Source: Cokeromyces recurvatus (Eukaryota > Mucoromycota > Mucoromycetes > Mucorales > Mucoraceae). Taken from it: a stretch of DNA of 64,000 nucleotides. Shown here in pieces: positions 33,641-46,226 of this stretch. Made by a program: the position numbers and the translations under genes. Where the stretch lies: NCBI RefSeq assembly GCF_025118155.1, contig NW_026251410.1, positions 62,001 to 126,000 of the forward strand, read 5' to 3'. The notes under the pieces were generated by a model that worked only from the letters and a program-made list of their open reading frames with translations, did not search any database and was not told where the DNA came from. Every line of letters starts with the position of its first letter. Position 1 is the stretch's first letter.

Positions 33641-35012
33641 AATAAAATAAAGAAAACGTATAATGAACAAAAACGAAAAAGAAAAAGAAAAAAAGAAAAG
33701 ATAGTTAATATTCACAATGTTTAGTTATAATTTCATTGTTCATAAATAACTATTTGAACAGTAAGACAAAGAAATTAATTTCAAAGATAAAATCTCCTTT
33801 AATTTTTAGGATTCTAAAATAGGTATTTAACACCTTTTTTTTAAAAAAAATTAGTTTCCAGCGCATCAATCTGATTTCCTTCCTAAACTTGTCCATTGGT
33901 TAATAATTTGTACAATCCTTTACAAATTTGATTCGTAAAAGAGAATCTGTTTCTATTACTGTCACAATTAAGGCCAAAGATGTCTCGATTGATTCTCCTC
34001 CTCCCTCATTCATTAATTGTGTCATGTCTACATTTTTTTTTCTAACTTCTACTTTCTTCCTTTCCTTTTCTTTTCCCTTTTTTTTACTCTTGATCCCAAA
34101 GGAATGTTTTACTAACCTTGCCTTCTATTGATAATTTGACCTGGGCAATTCAATTAAGCTTTTTTGCACACTTCAGACAATAATTCTGGATGGTATAAAA
34201 TATTTAAATAGCCATTGTGGCAACTGTATGCATCCAAAGCTATTAATATTAGTTGTCGCACATTTCAATCTATTTGTCAAGATTTTTTAGTTGAACAGTT
34301 TGCTAAATGATACTATTCATCTCCTTCAGTTCTTTTATCTGTCTGTTGTTTAACATCAACCGTCAATCCTATCCTTTGGTTATTTGTTATTCAGACTAAA
34401 CATAGTCATGCTTTGTACTGAGGACTCGGTTGATTACTTAGTGCTATCCCAAAACCTTGCATCTTTTATTCAAATGTTTAGCTCACTTGGTCCCATGTTA
34501 TTGTCTGTCTAAATATGCGCTGCCGACTACAAGCGTATATTATCGTGGCTGATCCTTTATGCTTTCTACTCAATCATCTATACATCGCATTCTCTTTGAG
34601 GATGATTGCTTTCATTATGGTAAGATCCCTTATAAAATCCTTCCTTCCCCCTTGATACTGACTTGTTCAAAAAACAATACAGTAATTAATTTAGTATTTG
34701 AAAATATAGTTCTCTTTTATTCTTTCTTTTATTCTTTACCTTTTCCCTCTTTTAACTGTCTAAAGGTATCTTGGATTTTCCTTGTTTTGTCTTTTTGATC
34801 TAACTCGGGGAATATAACATGATTTTATAACGTGTCTAAATGGGTTTCAAAATTTTATTTAATAAAAAATATTTAATAAGCTTAAACTTAATTTAGTCAA
34901 ATTCAATATCTATACTGCTTCCTGTTCATTTATTTTATTTTATTTTATTTTATTATTTTAATTTTACTTTTACTTTTATATTACACAACTAAAAGGGGTT
35001 CCTATTTACAAA
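33641..35012. other. Intergenic, possible LINE reverse-transcriptase relic
   Basis: 1.4 kb between divergent genes. Around 34500-34640 a plus-strand translation, broken by stops, gives ADPLCFLLNHLYIAFSLRMI, reminiscent of the non-LTR RT motif GDPLSPLLFNL. The similarity is weak and the rest is not alignable by eye. The right end contains (tttta)n and the TRAPPC9 leader. Confidence 0.3.
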
Positions 35013-38000
35013 ATGGATCTTGTACTCGACATTACTTCAGCTTGTCGAGTACGTATATTATTAATTCCAGTATCTCCCATTAAGAAGTCAACTTTTTGGA
35101 AACATGTGGAACTAGTAAAAAAATTCAGTTTAGTTCGTCTCGGAGATGTAACGCCTGATCTTCATAAAGGTGCTAATGGTAACTAGTGTCTCTTAAATTA
35201 TTTACATGCAAAGAATAATTATAAGTTAACTAGTAATTATAGCCAAATTTAGCAGCCAAGTTTTCCAAGAAGGACAAATGCATTTCGAATTCATAACGAA
35301 TTATAATAGGGATCATTGTCATCTTGAAGATTTTCAGCCTCATCGAAGGATTTTTGGAGTAAGTAAGAGTATCAAAATGCTTATTTATTTATAAATAATT
35401 ATTATTTTATAATAAATAGGTCATTGGTATAATGGATTGCCAAGAATGGAGAAATAAAGATTTAAGTGAAGGATATAAAAGATTTGTAGACATGTTAAGT
35501 CAGGTACTCCTTTCCTACATAAAACACATAGCTGTACAACGATATCAATAGGTCTTTATTTTTTTTATTTTTTTTTATTCTCTTAGTATCCCACAGCAAT
35601 TGCTACAAGATGCTTTGCGTTTGATCCAACTGAAAATCAGCCTGATGATACAAAAGGACTGATTATGATTCCCAACGTAGGAAATATGTCTTTTTACATG
35701 AGTACTATGATTTGTGATTTTGCCAGTGAGATACTGGATCAATTTGCTGCTATTGTAAGCTTTATCTTTTTATTTATTATAAAATTTGTTTAAAATATCT
35801 AACATTTTTTTTTTAATATGAAAAAAAAAAGGCAGAGCGTATTGAAAATTTGAAAGTATTAGAATCGCCCTTGCCTGTAGGTTATACACCGAAAAGTTTT
35901 GAACAAAGTAATGGAAATCAAATGATCCAGCCTCAACCTTCAACTAGTTCACCATATCATCAAAATAATAAAAATTCTCAATCAGGGCCAACTCCAGTAT
36001 CATCTATTTCATCCTCATTTTTAAAAAGAGCTTCATCAACAATTAACAATAATAGAAAAGGCTTGAATGCTAACAACCCTCCTCCTACTCCTAAACCATC
36101 GTTAACTCGATCTTCAACATTTACAGGCACTTCATTGTCAGCAGCAAGCGATACAAGTCGAACAATTCAAAGAACGCCTGGTAGAATTAAGAAATTATTA
36201 GCTGACTTTTACTTGCTAGCTGGTCGATTACCAGATGCTATTAAACAGTATGTACATATATTTTTATATAAAGAAGGCAAATAGGATAAAATATTAAGTT
36301 GTTTGTTATTAGCTACAATGAAGCTATTGAAGTAACACAGAGCTCCAATGATTATTTATGGTTAGCTAGTGCGAAAGAAGGTTTAGCATGCACCTTATTA
36401 TTAATGGCCTATCTTCATACTGATGTTGGCGTAAGTTGTTACTTTTATTCTTTTTTCTTTCCTTTATTTATTTAAAGTATATTCAATTTATAGCATATTG
36501 TGTCCAGACAAGCAATAGTAAATGAAGAAAATTCAACTATGGACTCGAAACCTGCATCAGTAGCAGAAAATGAAGATAAGAATTCTAAAACAATTGTGAC
36601 AGAAATTACCGAAATGTATGAGGAATTAATACAAATATATGAGAAGGTTAATACAACAACGAACATCCCTCTTCCTAAATTAGTGTACGCAGAAGCATCC
36701 TTAAAAATAGCAAGGTTTTTAACAGCTATATTTCTGAATGGTGGATGGAATGACACTATTTTAACAAATATAATACAACATCCTACATTAGATGTATTTA
36801 AAAACTCAACCAAAAAGAGAGAAAATCGCTTTATGACAGCGGAAGATTTGGTTAAATATAAAGGAAGTGAGATTCCGAGATTTTCAATTGCTAAATGGGT
36901 TACTAGAGTTTGGTCTATGAGCTTGGATAATATGATTATAATGGATCAAGTATGTTTAAAACTATTCCTTGAATTCTATTTTATTACTTATTGATAAGCC
37001 TAATATTCTTCTTTTTATTTTATTTTTTTATTTTTATTTTTTTTTAATGTATAGATTAATATCATGACACAAATGTCTTCCATTTTATCGAATATTGGAT
37101 ATCATCGTAAATCTGCATGGATTATGTACGAGACCTTAAATCGTATGGTTCCTTTATTGATACAAGGAAGAGCTGCTATGGCAAGTATAAATGCAAATAA
37201 AAAAAATTCCGCAAAAGCTGATGATGGTATTTTGGAAGTCCTTAAGAGAATTTGTGAAGTCTATGGTATTGGCGGTATGTATAAAAAAATTTTTTTAACC
37301 AAGGTAGTGAATTCTAATTATGTACTTGTGTATTCCACCCCCCCTCTCCTCTTTCCTTTTTTTTCATAGAGAGTAATGTTCAAGATGGAGGTACTTTACA
37401 AATCATGCAGAATATATGTGATAGCCAACAAGAAAAAGTAAAAGTAAACCCATCTTCTGAAGCAACTAACATTGGATTTGGATGGGCTGTGTTACAGATT
37501 GATGTACTAAGAGAATGTATTGTAGTTTCAGAAGCTATTCAAGGTATTGTATTGTAAATGAAGTTATACACTAGAAAAGAGAACTGATGGAGTTTTACTT
37601 TATGCATTGATTATCGCAGATCATGCTTCTATGCTATATTATACAACGGTTTTATTGAAAAACTTATACCAGCATATTTCTAAAGATGAACAAATTCGAC
37701 TTGCATCATCTATCCAACGGATTGTTAATATTAGTAAACGAACAGGAAAAGTAGACAAATGTATCAATTATTGGGGATTCAATATTGTCAAGTCAATTGA
37801 ACCTATACCTCCTATACCACGAAAAGCTATATACCAGCATCCATTATTAATTGCTAAAGCCTTAGCTGCTTCTAAAGAAGGTAAAACAAGTTCTGGAGAT
37901 CCTTTTATTTATAATCCTTTCACAAAGAAAAATAATGACAAGGTAATATAAATATATATATATGTATGTATGTATATAGTGAAGACATGTTATTTATATT

Positions 38001-40430
38001 AGCTATTTTTATAAAATTAGCCTCAGATTAATTTGATTAAGGATGAAACATGCGAATTTAATGTAGCTTTATTTAATCCTTTTGGATTCGACCTTGAATT
38101 GAGTAATATTATTTTAAGGTAAGAGAATAGATTTAACAATATACAATGGATGTTTATTTAATTTATCTTGATTAGTACATCAGGGGTTAAATTTTCTCCA
38201 ATTCCAACTGCTGCTACTATACCAGCAAATGATACACTTATTTTAAGACTAATGGGTACACCTCTTGAAATTGGAACTCTGGTTATTAGAGGATGTATTA
38301 TCAAAATCACAGGTTTCGCTGAGCAAGAGTTTTTAAATGAAAAACCGAAAATACAGAGTGTAGATCAATCGAAGAAGAAAGAAGCTGCTCAACAGACTAA
38401 CAATTCTCAAAGATTTAAATTCAGGTATATGTTTGTTTTATTTACAGAATTGGGTCAGAAAGTAGGTTTTTAATTTATGATTATAAAAAAAAAAAAATAG
38501 TGGACTACAAGCTCTTTATCGTTCTTCATCTGAATTAGGTAAATATGTTCATTTTAATATACGCAATATGTGTATTAATGTAAATGGGCTTTATTAGACA
38601 AACTTACAGCAGATACAGAATCGACAGATACTATTGAGCATGAAATACTAAATGTTATTGAAGACCAGCCGCTGCTTAAGATTAAATCAACTTCATTATT
38701 ACATGGTGCCGTAATGCTATTTGAAGGAGAAATGACACATATTAGGATCGATGTAGAAAATATTGGTAATATACCTGTTGACTTTATTACATTGTCATTT
38801 ACAGATTCTATTACCAACTATCCGAAGCCTATCAACCCAGAATTACCAGCCGAAGAGCAGTATGAGATTGAACTATACACTAAAGGTACTCCTGTCTTTT
38901 CTTGGGAAGGTTCAAAAAATAATGGTAGTCAAATTGGTAAGAGGATTAATCTTCCTCCTGGTCAACATACTGAAGTTTTTGTAAACATTTATGGTAAACA
39001 GGGATGGTAATATTTATTTATTTATTTATTTATTTTAAAAAAAAATATGTATTCTAGTAAAGCTAAATATATCTGTATACAAATATATATTGATATATAT
39101 TACTATACCTTATTTGTAGTACTGGTGGTGCTATTTATATAGATTATGGTTACTTGGATAGAGCTATTCAAGGTCAAACAAAAAAGATAATTTATAATGA
39201 TGAAGGACTACCGACTACATTATATACAAGACAATTATATTTACCAATTATGATTACTGTTTATCAAAATTTGGAACCATTAAATTGGGATGTACTTTAT
39301 CTTCGAGATAATATGTCTGTAACAAAATCTTATATAGATGAAGCTATCAATACTATTAATAAGTTAGATATACAAAATATTAAAACAACTGAACAGCCTG
39401 TAGAAGAGCTATTAATGTTAACCCAACAATCAAATGACAATAACGACAAGAATCCATACTGTTTATTAACTTTAGACGTGAGAAACACTTGGACTACTCC
39501 ATTTGATATAGAATTTGTAATAGATAATCGTAACAACGATAATGAAAATGTAGATAGTAATATTTTGAAATCAGTGTTAACTATTCAACCAGCTTTAACC
39601 AAGCGGTAAATAACTAACTATATATATGTGTATATAAATAAGAAAGGAGAAAGGCTAATCCTCTTTTTTTTTTTTTCTTGTATAGTATTGTATTTCCCTT
39701 AAAGAAACTTTTTTTAACTTCTGAAGAGAGATTACAGCCTATTCCTAGCTTTGAGCCTAATAAACAATTTGTAGTATCTCAAGCACCAAAAATGACACCT
39801 GAGCAAGAGTATGCCCATTTACAAATGTTTTGGTATAAAGAAAAGCTATTATCACGTATCAAGGCTACTTGGCAATGTCGAGCCTCTAGACGACGAGGTA
39901 TAATTAACTTACGTCCTTCTTTACGGCTAACTGGACAACAATTAAATATACTTAAGATGCAAGATATTGAATTTATCATTAATATGCGAGAAGAGGAAGG
40001 AGTCAAGACTGTAGGACATCGTCAGTTTGAATGTAAGGTTAACTCTTTTGTTCATATGAATGTTACCATTGTGAATAGGCAAGGTAAAGACAAAATGATT
40101 TATATATGTATATACATGTATATAATGAACATTTGATGGTAACATATTACATTGTTAGTACAACCTGTAAAGTTAATATTAAGAGTTCAAGCTGTTCAAA
40201 GCTATAATAATGGCGCAAAAGAATACGATTTAAATGAAAAGTTACTAATGCAGGGTGTTCCTCAGCTAGTTTTGCCTGAAATTTCTTCCAACAGAGAATT
40301 TACACATACTATACCTTTGTGCTTTTTATCGCGAGGTAAATTTGAGTTCCTTTACCAAATAGAAGATGTACATACTCGTACAACATATTATGACTATGAC
40401 TGGGCATTTGTCAATGTATTGGATATATAA
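35013..40430 (+). CDS. TRS120: TRAPP II subunit TRAPPC9/Trs120
   Basis: Large subunit of the TRAPP II complex, a Rab/Ypt GEF complex at the Golgi. 1396 aa from 17 exons: 35013-35178, 35243-35358, 35420-35503, 35587-35754, 35832-36247, 36313-36430, 36494-36949, 37055-37274, 37370-37543, 37620-37942, 38021-38118, 38176-38424, 38501-38538, 38598-39006, 39120-39605, 39686-40083, 40159-40430; all phases agree. The N-terminus has RILLIPVSPIKKSTFWKHVE, the phrase typical of Trs120. An insert of about 90 residues (S/T/N/P-rich, about 190-290) follows the first domain. The middle holds helical repeats (YYLLAGRLPDAIKQY-like), and the C-terminal third has Ig/ASPIC-like beta segments (DETCEFNVALFNPFGFDLELS). 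Convergent with the helicase gene. Confidence 0.93.
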
Positions 40431-40671
40431 ACTATTTTATTATAATATATAATGTTTACAAAATATAAATTTTATTAAAGAGGATTTCCTTATATAATTA
40501 CATATACATATACATGCAAATATACATTTATACATATATACAATAAAATGATGATATTTATGGTATAATACAATCTTTTTTTAATGATACATGAATTAAT
40601 ATTATGAAAAGACTTTACAATGCATACATTTATATATATGTATATACAATACAATACAAAAAAAAAACATA

Positions 40672-42240
40672 CTAAGTCATAATAGCTCCATCACGAATTG
40701 ATCTCTTAATACGATCTGCCATCATTCTATCTTTACGGCCAATAAGCGAAGTCGCCTTGCCAACCTGACCAGCTCGAGCTGCTCGACCTACGCGATGTAA
40801 ATAATCCACTACAGAGGTAGGAAAGTCAAATAAGATAACGTGATCCACAAATGTTGTATCAATACCACGCGAAGCAATGTCTGTACTAATTAATATCTTA
40901 TAATTAGATTCATCACCTTCCTCGTTCAGTTTTGAAAATAATTCTAAGGCCTCTGATCTATTCATAGGAGCATCTTTGTACAAAGCTAAAGCCTTTATAT
41001 TCTTGGTTTCTAAGAATTTATGTAGGAGCTCCACGGACTTTTTAGTATTACAAAATATTAAAGTTTTATCATCCTTTATGTTCTTCTTTAGAACCTCTAA
41101 TAATGCTAACTGTCGATTGCCCTGAAAGCGTTGAAGATCAACAAAGGATTGCTTTAAATTGGGTAATGCTTTATGTAATGAAGGCGTTGTTATCTTGTTT
41201 AATTGTGGGAAAAGGTGATCTAAAGTGTTATTTACAGAACGCGGCAAAGTTGCTGAAACGATAATGATCTTTTCAGAAGTCTTTGATCTTTCGGTTATCT
41301 TTTGTATATTTTGAATAATCTGTTGGCACTCTTCACCCCAGCCTCCATCAAATAATGAGTCAGCTTCATCAATAATTAAATATCTTGTATCTATCAATGA
41401 AATAATTTTTTCTTTTTGATATGAAATCAATGTTGTAGGTGTCGTAACTAATATATCAACAGGGCTACTTTCTAATGTTTCAGCTACTAGACCTCTGGAT
41501 GTACGACCCCCAAACCCTACAGCTCGAAATTTTATAATATGACTTAATGATTTGCAAGTCTTCACAACCTGATTCACTAATTCTCGTGTAGGGACTAAAA
41601 TGATCGCACGTGGGTGATCAAGTCTTCTCTTTACAGGAACCTTTTTCATTTCATCAGCCTTTAGCATATCAATAATGGGTAATAAATAGGTTAATGTCTT
41701 TCCTGATCCTGTTTCAGCTGCTACTAATAGGTGCCTTTTACGATGATCGATGATTTGGGGTATCGCTAGTGCTTGGATCTCAGTTGGTTTAGGGTCTTTT
41801 ACATTTTTTGTTTCAAGAATGGTCCTTACAGCTAAAAGAGTTTTTTCAGATAATCCTAGATCATCAAACTGACGATTAGCAAGAAATGCCGAAAGCTGCT
41901 TAACGTTGCTAGTAACTTGCTGGTGGTTTTCCAAGATGGAACTAGCTTCTCGAGAATTCCTTTTTAAAAGTGCAGAGGAATCATTTTGGATTTTTTCCAG
42001 CCGTCTTTTAACAGGGATATAAGGTGCATTGGATGAATTCTTTGATTTAAGCGATTCTCTTAAACGATCACGACGTTGACGACCATTGAGTCCATCAGGT
42101 TTTAAATGCTTTGTTAATGAGCTGATATTTGGTTTACGAAGACTAGATCGCTTTGAATAAACAATGGATGTAGTTGAAAACAGACGAATGTAGTTTTCAA
42201 TGTTCGTCACTTTAGGTTTAGTAATTAAAGCTGAAAACAT
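40672..42240 (-). CDS. MRH4: Mitochondrial DEAD-box RNA helicase, MRH4-like
   Basis: ATP-dependent RNA helicase, probably for mitochondrial large-subunit assembly. 522 aa, intronless. The N-terminus is basic and hydroxylated, without acidic residues up to about residue 14 (MFSALITKPKV...RLFSTTSIVYSKRSS), fitting a mitochondrial presequence. Helicase motifs in order: KPTEIQ (Q motif, 151-156), AAETGSGKT (174-182), PTRELVNQV (217-225), TTPTTL (266-271), DEAD (291-294), SATLP (329-333), LIFCNT, STDIASRGID, HRVGRAARAG. The order and the short post-helicase tail match Mrh4 rather than nuclear DEAD-box proteins. Its 3' end faces TRAPPC9 across 241 bp. Confidence 0.85.
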   Translation of the reverse strand: MFSALITKPKVTNIENYIRLFSTTSIVYSKRSSLRKPNISSLTKHLKPDGLNGRQRRDRLRESLKSKNSSNAPYIPVKRRLEKIQNDSSALLKRNSREASSILENHQQVTSNVKQLSAFLANRQFDDLGLSEKTLLAVRTILETKNVKDPKPTEIQALAIPQIIDHRKRHLLVAAETGSGKTLTYLLPIIDMLKADEMKKVPVKRRLDHPRAIILVPTRELVNQVVKTCKSLSHIIKFRAVGFGGRTSRGLVAETLESSPVDILVTTPTTLISYQKEKIISLIDTRYLIIDEADSLFDGGWGEECQQIIQNIQKITERSKTSEKIIIVSATLPRSVNNTLDHLFPQLNKITTPSLHKALPNLKQSFVDLQRFQGNRQLALLEVLKKNIKDDKTLIFCNTKKSVELLHKFLETKNIKALALYKDAPMNRSEALELFSKLNEEGDESNYKILISTDIASRGIDTTFVDHVILFDFPTSVVDYLHRVGRAARAGQVGKATSLIGRKDRMMADRIKRSIRDGAIMT

Positions 42241-44171
42241 TTTTTAATAAAATTAATAGATTTAGTGAAGTAACTTTTTTTTTTTTTTTATGTGTATAAA
42301 TATGTACCTAGGATCCCCCCCACTAACTACAGTTTAAATCGGGAAATTAAAAAAAACCTCCTCGGTTAATTTAAAAGAAATACAACTAAGGTAAAATATA
42401 TATACATATACATGCATATATATATATATGTACATATATCAAGTCAAAAGAGAGAATAATGGGGTAACAGATGCGTGTCTACATGAAAGAATTATATATT
42501 CTTTAACCTAGTCGTTAGAATGGTTGATATTATTGATTTTGGTTGCGTTAAAGACAAAGTATCGTTATGGCAATAGCAGCTAATCGTCTACAGAATACTG
42601 CAAACTGCTTGTTAGGAAAGAGTCTATGACAAAGTTAACTGAAAGAAATGTAACAGAATTATTAGTTAATGAATTAAGAAAAAATCTAAAGGATCTATTA
42701 TGTGTAAAAAAGATTTTAATATACCTAGGTAAAATATGGTATGCGTTTATGTAAGTGTTATCGCAGTTGAATAGAGTAAAAGCTTTGATCTATCACTAGA
42801 CAATCAGCTCAAATTTCATCGTCAAATTCACTTGCTTCTTTCTAATTAGATAAATATGTAGTTACAGAACATAGTCTATTAAGATGATGGTTGATTGATA
42901 GGGAGACAGTAAATTCAAATATTTTTTTTATATTCCTTATATTGAGGTTTTCTTGCAAAAAAATTGCCTTTTTTTTTTTAGTATTATCTTGTTAGCGTAT
43001 TTATGTGGAATTGAAAATCTTAATGGCTATCCTACATTTAACTTTGACTCAAATTATTCAAACATAGGAACGGGATAGTGATAATTGACTAATGTCTTGA
43101 TAATTAATACAGATAACAGAACGTTGTAAGGGCTTTATTATTATTATTAGTAACCAATATGTTAATGTAGCAATGCTCGTCTAGCTCGATAACCAAGCCT
43201 GCATAAAATAAGTAAGTTATTAATTCAGACATTTGTGCCAGTGCAATATTAGCTGATAATGGCTGATTTTATGTTTTTTTTTGAGTAGGTTATTTGAATA
43301 AATAGAATATAAAATGGACAAGAGAGTTGGCTCATGAGGTATACCAATCTTGGAAGAAAAATAGAATAACGTAGAGTTATTTATCAGAATCTAATAAATA
43401 TAACCTTCACCATCAGAAAGGTTTTATAATAGGAAAATGTATAATTTAGACATAATAAATTACACTATTCTTCGAAAATATATTGTTAACAAACTATGTT
43501 ATAACTGAATATAAATATATACAAATATAAAGCTGATAGAGGCTTTATGTAATAAGCACGGCAAAGAATAAAAAAGAGTTTAAACAGACAAATGGTCAAA
43601 CTTAGTAACCCCAGCTCTTCATAGAGTCCATCTTATATAATATCTCTAACAGCAAGTTGCTATGAATATGCATTGTAGATTTTCATTAATGTGTAATTAA
43701 AAACAAATCAACTTACTCGGTCTATATAATACGCTTTATTTCATTTATTAGATTCTCTAATACCAATTTACTCACTTAAAATTATATTATGTAATTTACT
43801 GCTTTGAGAATAATTGCTTATTAATGGTCAATTTTATAGGACATTAATAGCATGCCCCTTGTTCCTTTTCTTCAAAAAAAAAAAATATTGCTTTATCAGC
43901 ACAAAACAAAATGCAAAAAACTCTATAATGTTTGTTAAGTAGTAATCATATCCCACAGACTCCACTTTTGGGATCTTCCATCTAAAATCAAAATCAGCTG
44001 GATTTAAAGTTCGAAATACTATTAGAAATGAATGAATAAGCCACTCAGATGAAGAGTCAGCAGATTGTGATTCATTTAATTTTTTTTTTCTTTTTTTTAA
44101 ATGCGAAAATATCTCTCCACTTTTTTCCCTTTTAATTTTTTAATACTCTTTCATCCGAGTGTATAAACAAA
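42241..44171. other. Gene-free AT-rich region
   Basis: 1.9 kb between the helicase and adenylosuccinate lyase, which are divergent. No ORF of note and no recognisable RNA gene. The last 150 bp hold the ADE13 promoter, with T-rich tracts and a tataaa stretch just before the ATG. Confidence 0.55.
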
Positions 44172-45751
44172 ATGGCACAAATTCACGATAAATATCAGTC
44201 ACCTTTAACTTCACGTTATGCTTCTAAAGAAATGGCTTATAACTTTTCTGAAGATAAACGTTACTCAACTTGGCGTCAACTTTGGACCAACTTAGCCATT
44301 GCCGAGAAACAACTTGGTTTGACAGATATTACTGATGAGGCCATTGAACAAATGAAAGCCAACATTTATAACATTGATTATGCTGTTGCTGCTGAAGAAG
44401 AAAAGAGACGTAGACATGATGTTATGGCTCATGTTCATACCTTTGGACTTGTTGCTCCTGCTGCTGCTCCTATTATCCATTTGGGAGCTACTTCTTGCTA
44501 TGTTACAGGTAATTTATTTTGATGCGAATTGTATCTTTCTCTCTCTCTCTGTCTTTTTTTTTTCTTTTTCTTTTTTAACGAGTATCATGTGAAATAACCA
44601 TAAATATATATACATACATTTATATATACACATATATAGATAATGGTGATTTAATTATTCTCAGAGATGCCTATGATATTATCATCAAAAAGCTTGTTCA
44701 CGTTATTGATATTCTTTCCAAATTTGCCGAGGAATATCGTGCTATGCCTACCTTGGGCTTCACACATTTCCAACCTGCTCAACTTGTCACAGTCGGTAAA
44801 CGCGCGACTTTATGGATTCAAGAATTATTATGGGATTTACGTAACTTTGAACGTGCTCGTGATGATCTTAAATTACGTGGTGTGAAAGGTACTACTGGTA
44901 CTCAAGCTTCCTTTATGGCTCTCTTTAATGGTGACCATGAAAAGGTAGAGCAATTAGATCAATTAGTGACTGAACTTTCTGGCTTTAAAGAAGCCTATCC
45001 CGTGTGTGGACAAACGTACTCCCGTAAGATTGATATTGATGTCTTGCATCCCCTTTCAGGTTTTGGTGCCACTGCTCATAAGATTGCCACTGATGTTCGT
45101 CTGTTGGCTAGCTTAAAGGAAATTGAAGAACCCTTTGAGAAGGATCAGATTGGTTCATCTGCTATGGCTTATAAGCGTAATCCTATGCGTTCTGAACGTG
45201 TCTGTTCACTTTCTCGTCATTTAATGTTGCTTGTCAATGATGCTCTTCAAACCAGTGCTGTTCAATGGTTTGAACGTACTTTAGATGATAGTGCCAATCG
45301 TCGTATCTCTCTTCCTGAGGCCTTCTTGACGACTGACATCATCTTGACCACTCTCCAAAACATTTGTGAGGGTATGGTCGTCTATCCCAAGGTGATTGAG
45401 CGTCGTATTCAACAAGAATTACCCTTTATGGCTACCGAGAACATCATTATGGCTATGGTTAAAAAGGGTGGTGATCGTCAAGAGTGTCATGAACAAATTC
45501 GTGTCTTGTCTCATCAAGCTGCACACGTTGTTAAGATGGAAGGTGGCGAGAATGACTTGATTGAACGTATCAAGAAAACTAACTATTTTGAACCCATCTG
45601 GAATGATCTTCCTCAATTGTTAGATCCTTCTACTTTCATTGGCCGTGCTCCTGAACAAGTTGATTCCTTCTTACTCAAGCATGTTAAGCCTGCATTAGCC
45701 CCTTATGCTGAAGAGCTCAAGAAGAAATCCAAGGCCGAGTTATTTGTTTAA
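44172..45751 (+). CDS. ADE13: Adenylosuccinate lyase
   Basis: Cytosolic purine enzyme that cleaves SAICAR to AICAR + fumarate and adenylosuccinate to AMP + fumarate. 482 aa from exons 44172-44508 and 44640-45751 (intron gtaatt...tatatag, phase 1, reading [20 protein letters not shown]). Fumarase/aspartase superfamily blocks: [24 protein letters not shown] with the catalytic His, [10 protein letters not shown], and the signature loop [17 protein letters not shown] with its Ser. Length equals that of yeast Ade13. Codon use is more biased (GGT, CGT, AAG) than in neighbours, consistent with high expression. Confidence 0.97.
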
Positions 45752-45945
45752 GATATGTATATGTATATACTTATATGCCCAAGACAATTATTTGCTATAT
45801 AAGAAAAAAAAAAAAAAACTCTGTACATTTAGAAGAACAATACTGATAATATTAAAATAAAGCATTTCTACATTAATACGTATACAAATTTATGTTTATA
45901 ATGGCAAGGATTGAATAAAGACCTTCGCAGATATTGCTGTTTGGT

Positions 45946-45985
<40 letters not shown>

Positions 45986-46226
45986 ATAGTACATCCAATA
46001 CTTAATTAGGTATATCATAATAGACTATAATTGTTGTAGTAGGCTTATAGCTTTATTATAATATGTATGTATGTATGTATGCTGTGAAATATAAGAAAGT
46101 AGATTCATGTATATGTTGTTGGCATAAGCAAAACTGGAAAAAAGAACAAAAAAAAGAACCCATTAAAAGAAAATACCAAAAGTATGTAAAATAAAATAAA
46201 ATAATAATATTATATTAAACTCTTTA
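45752..46226. other. Convergent spacer with A37 tract
   Basis: 3' flanks of ADE13 and the SWI3-like gene. Contains about 37 A at 45947-45983 and a (tatg)n tract near 46062-46080. No gene seen. Confidence 0.65.
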
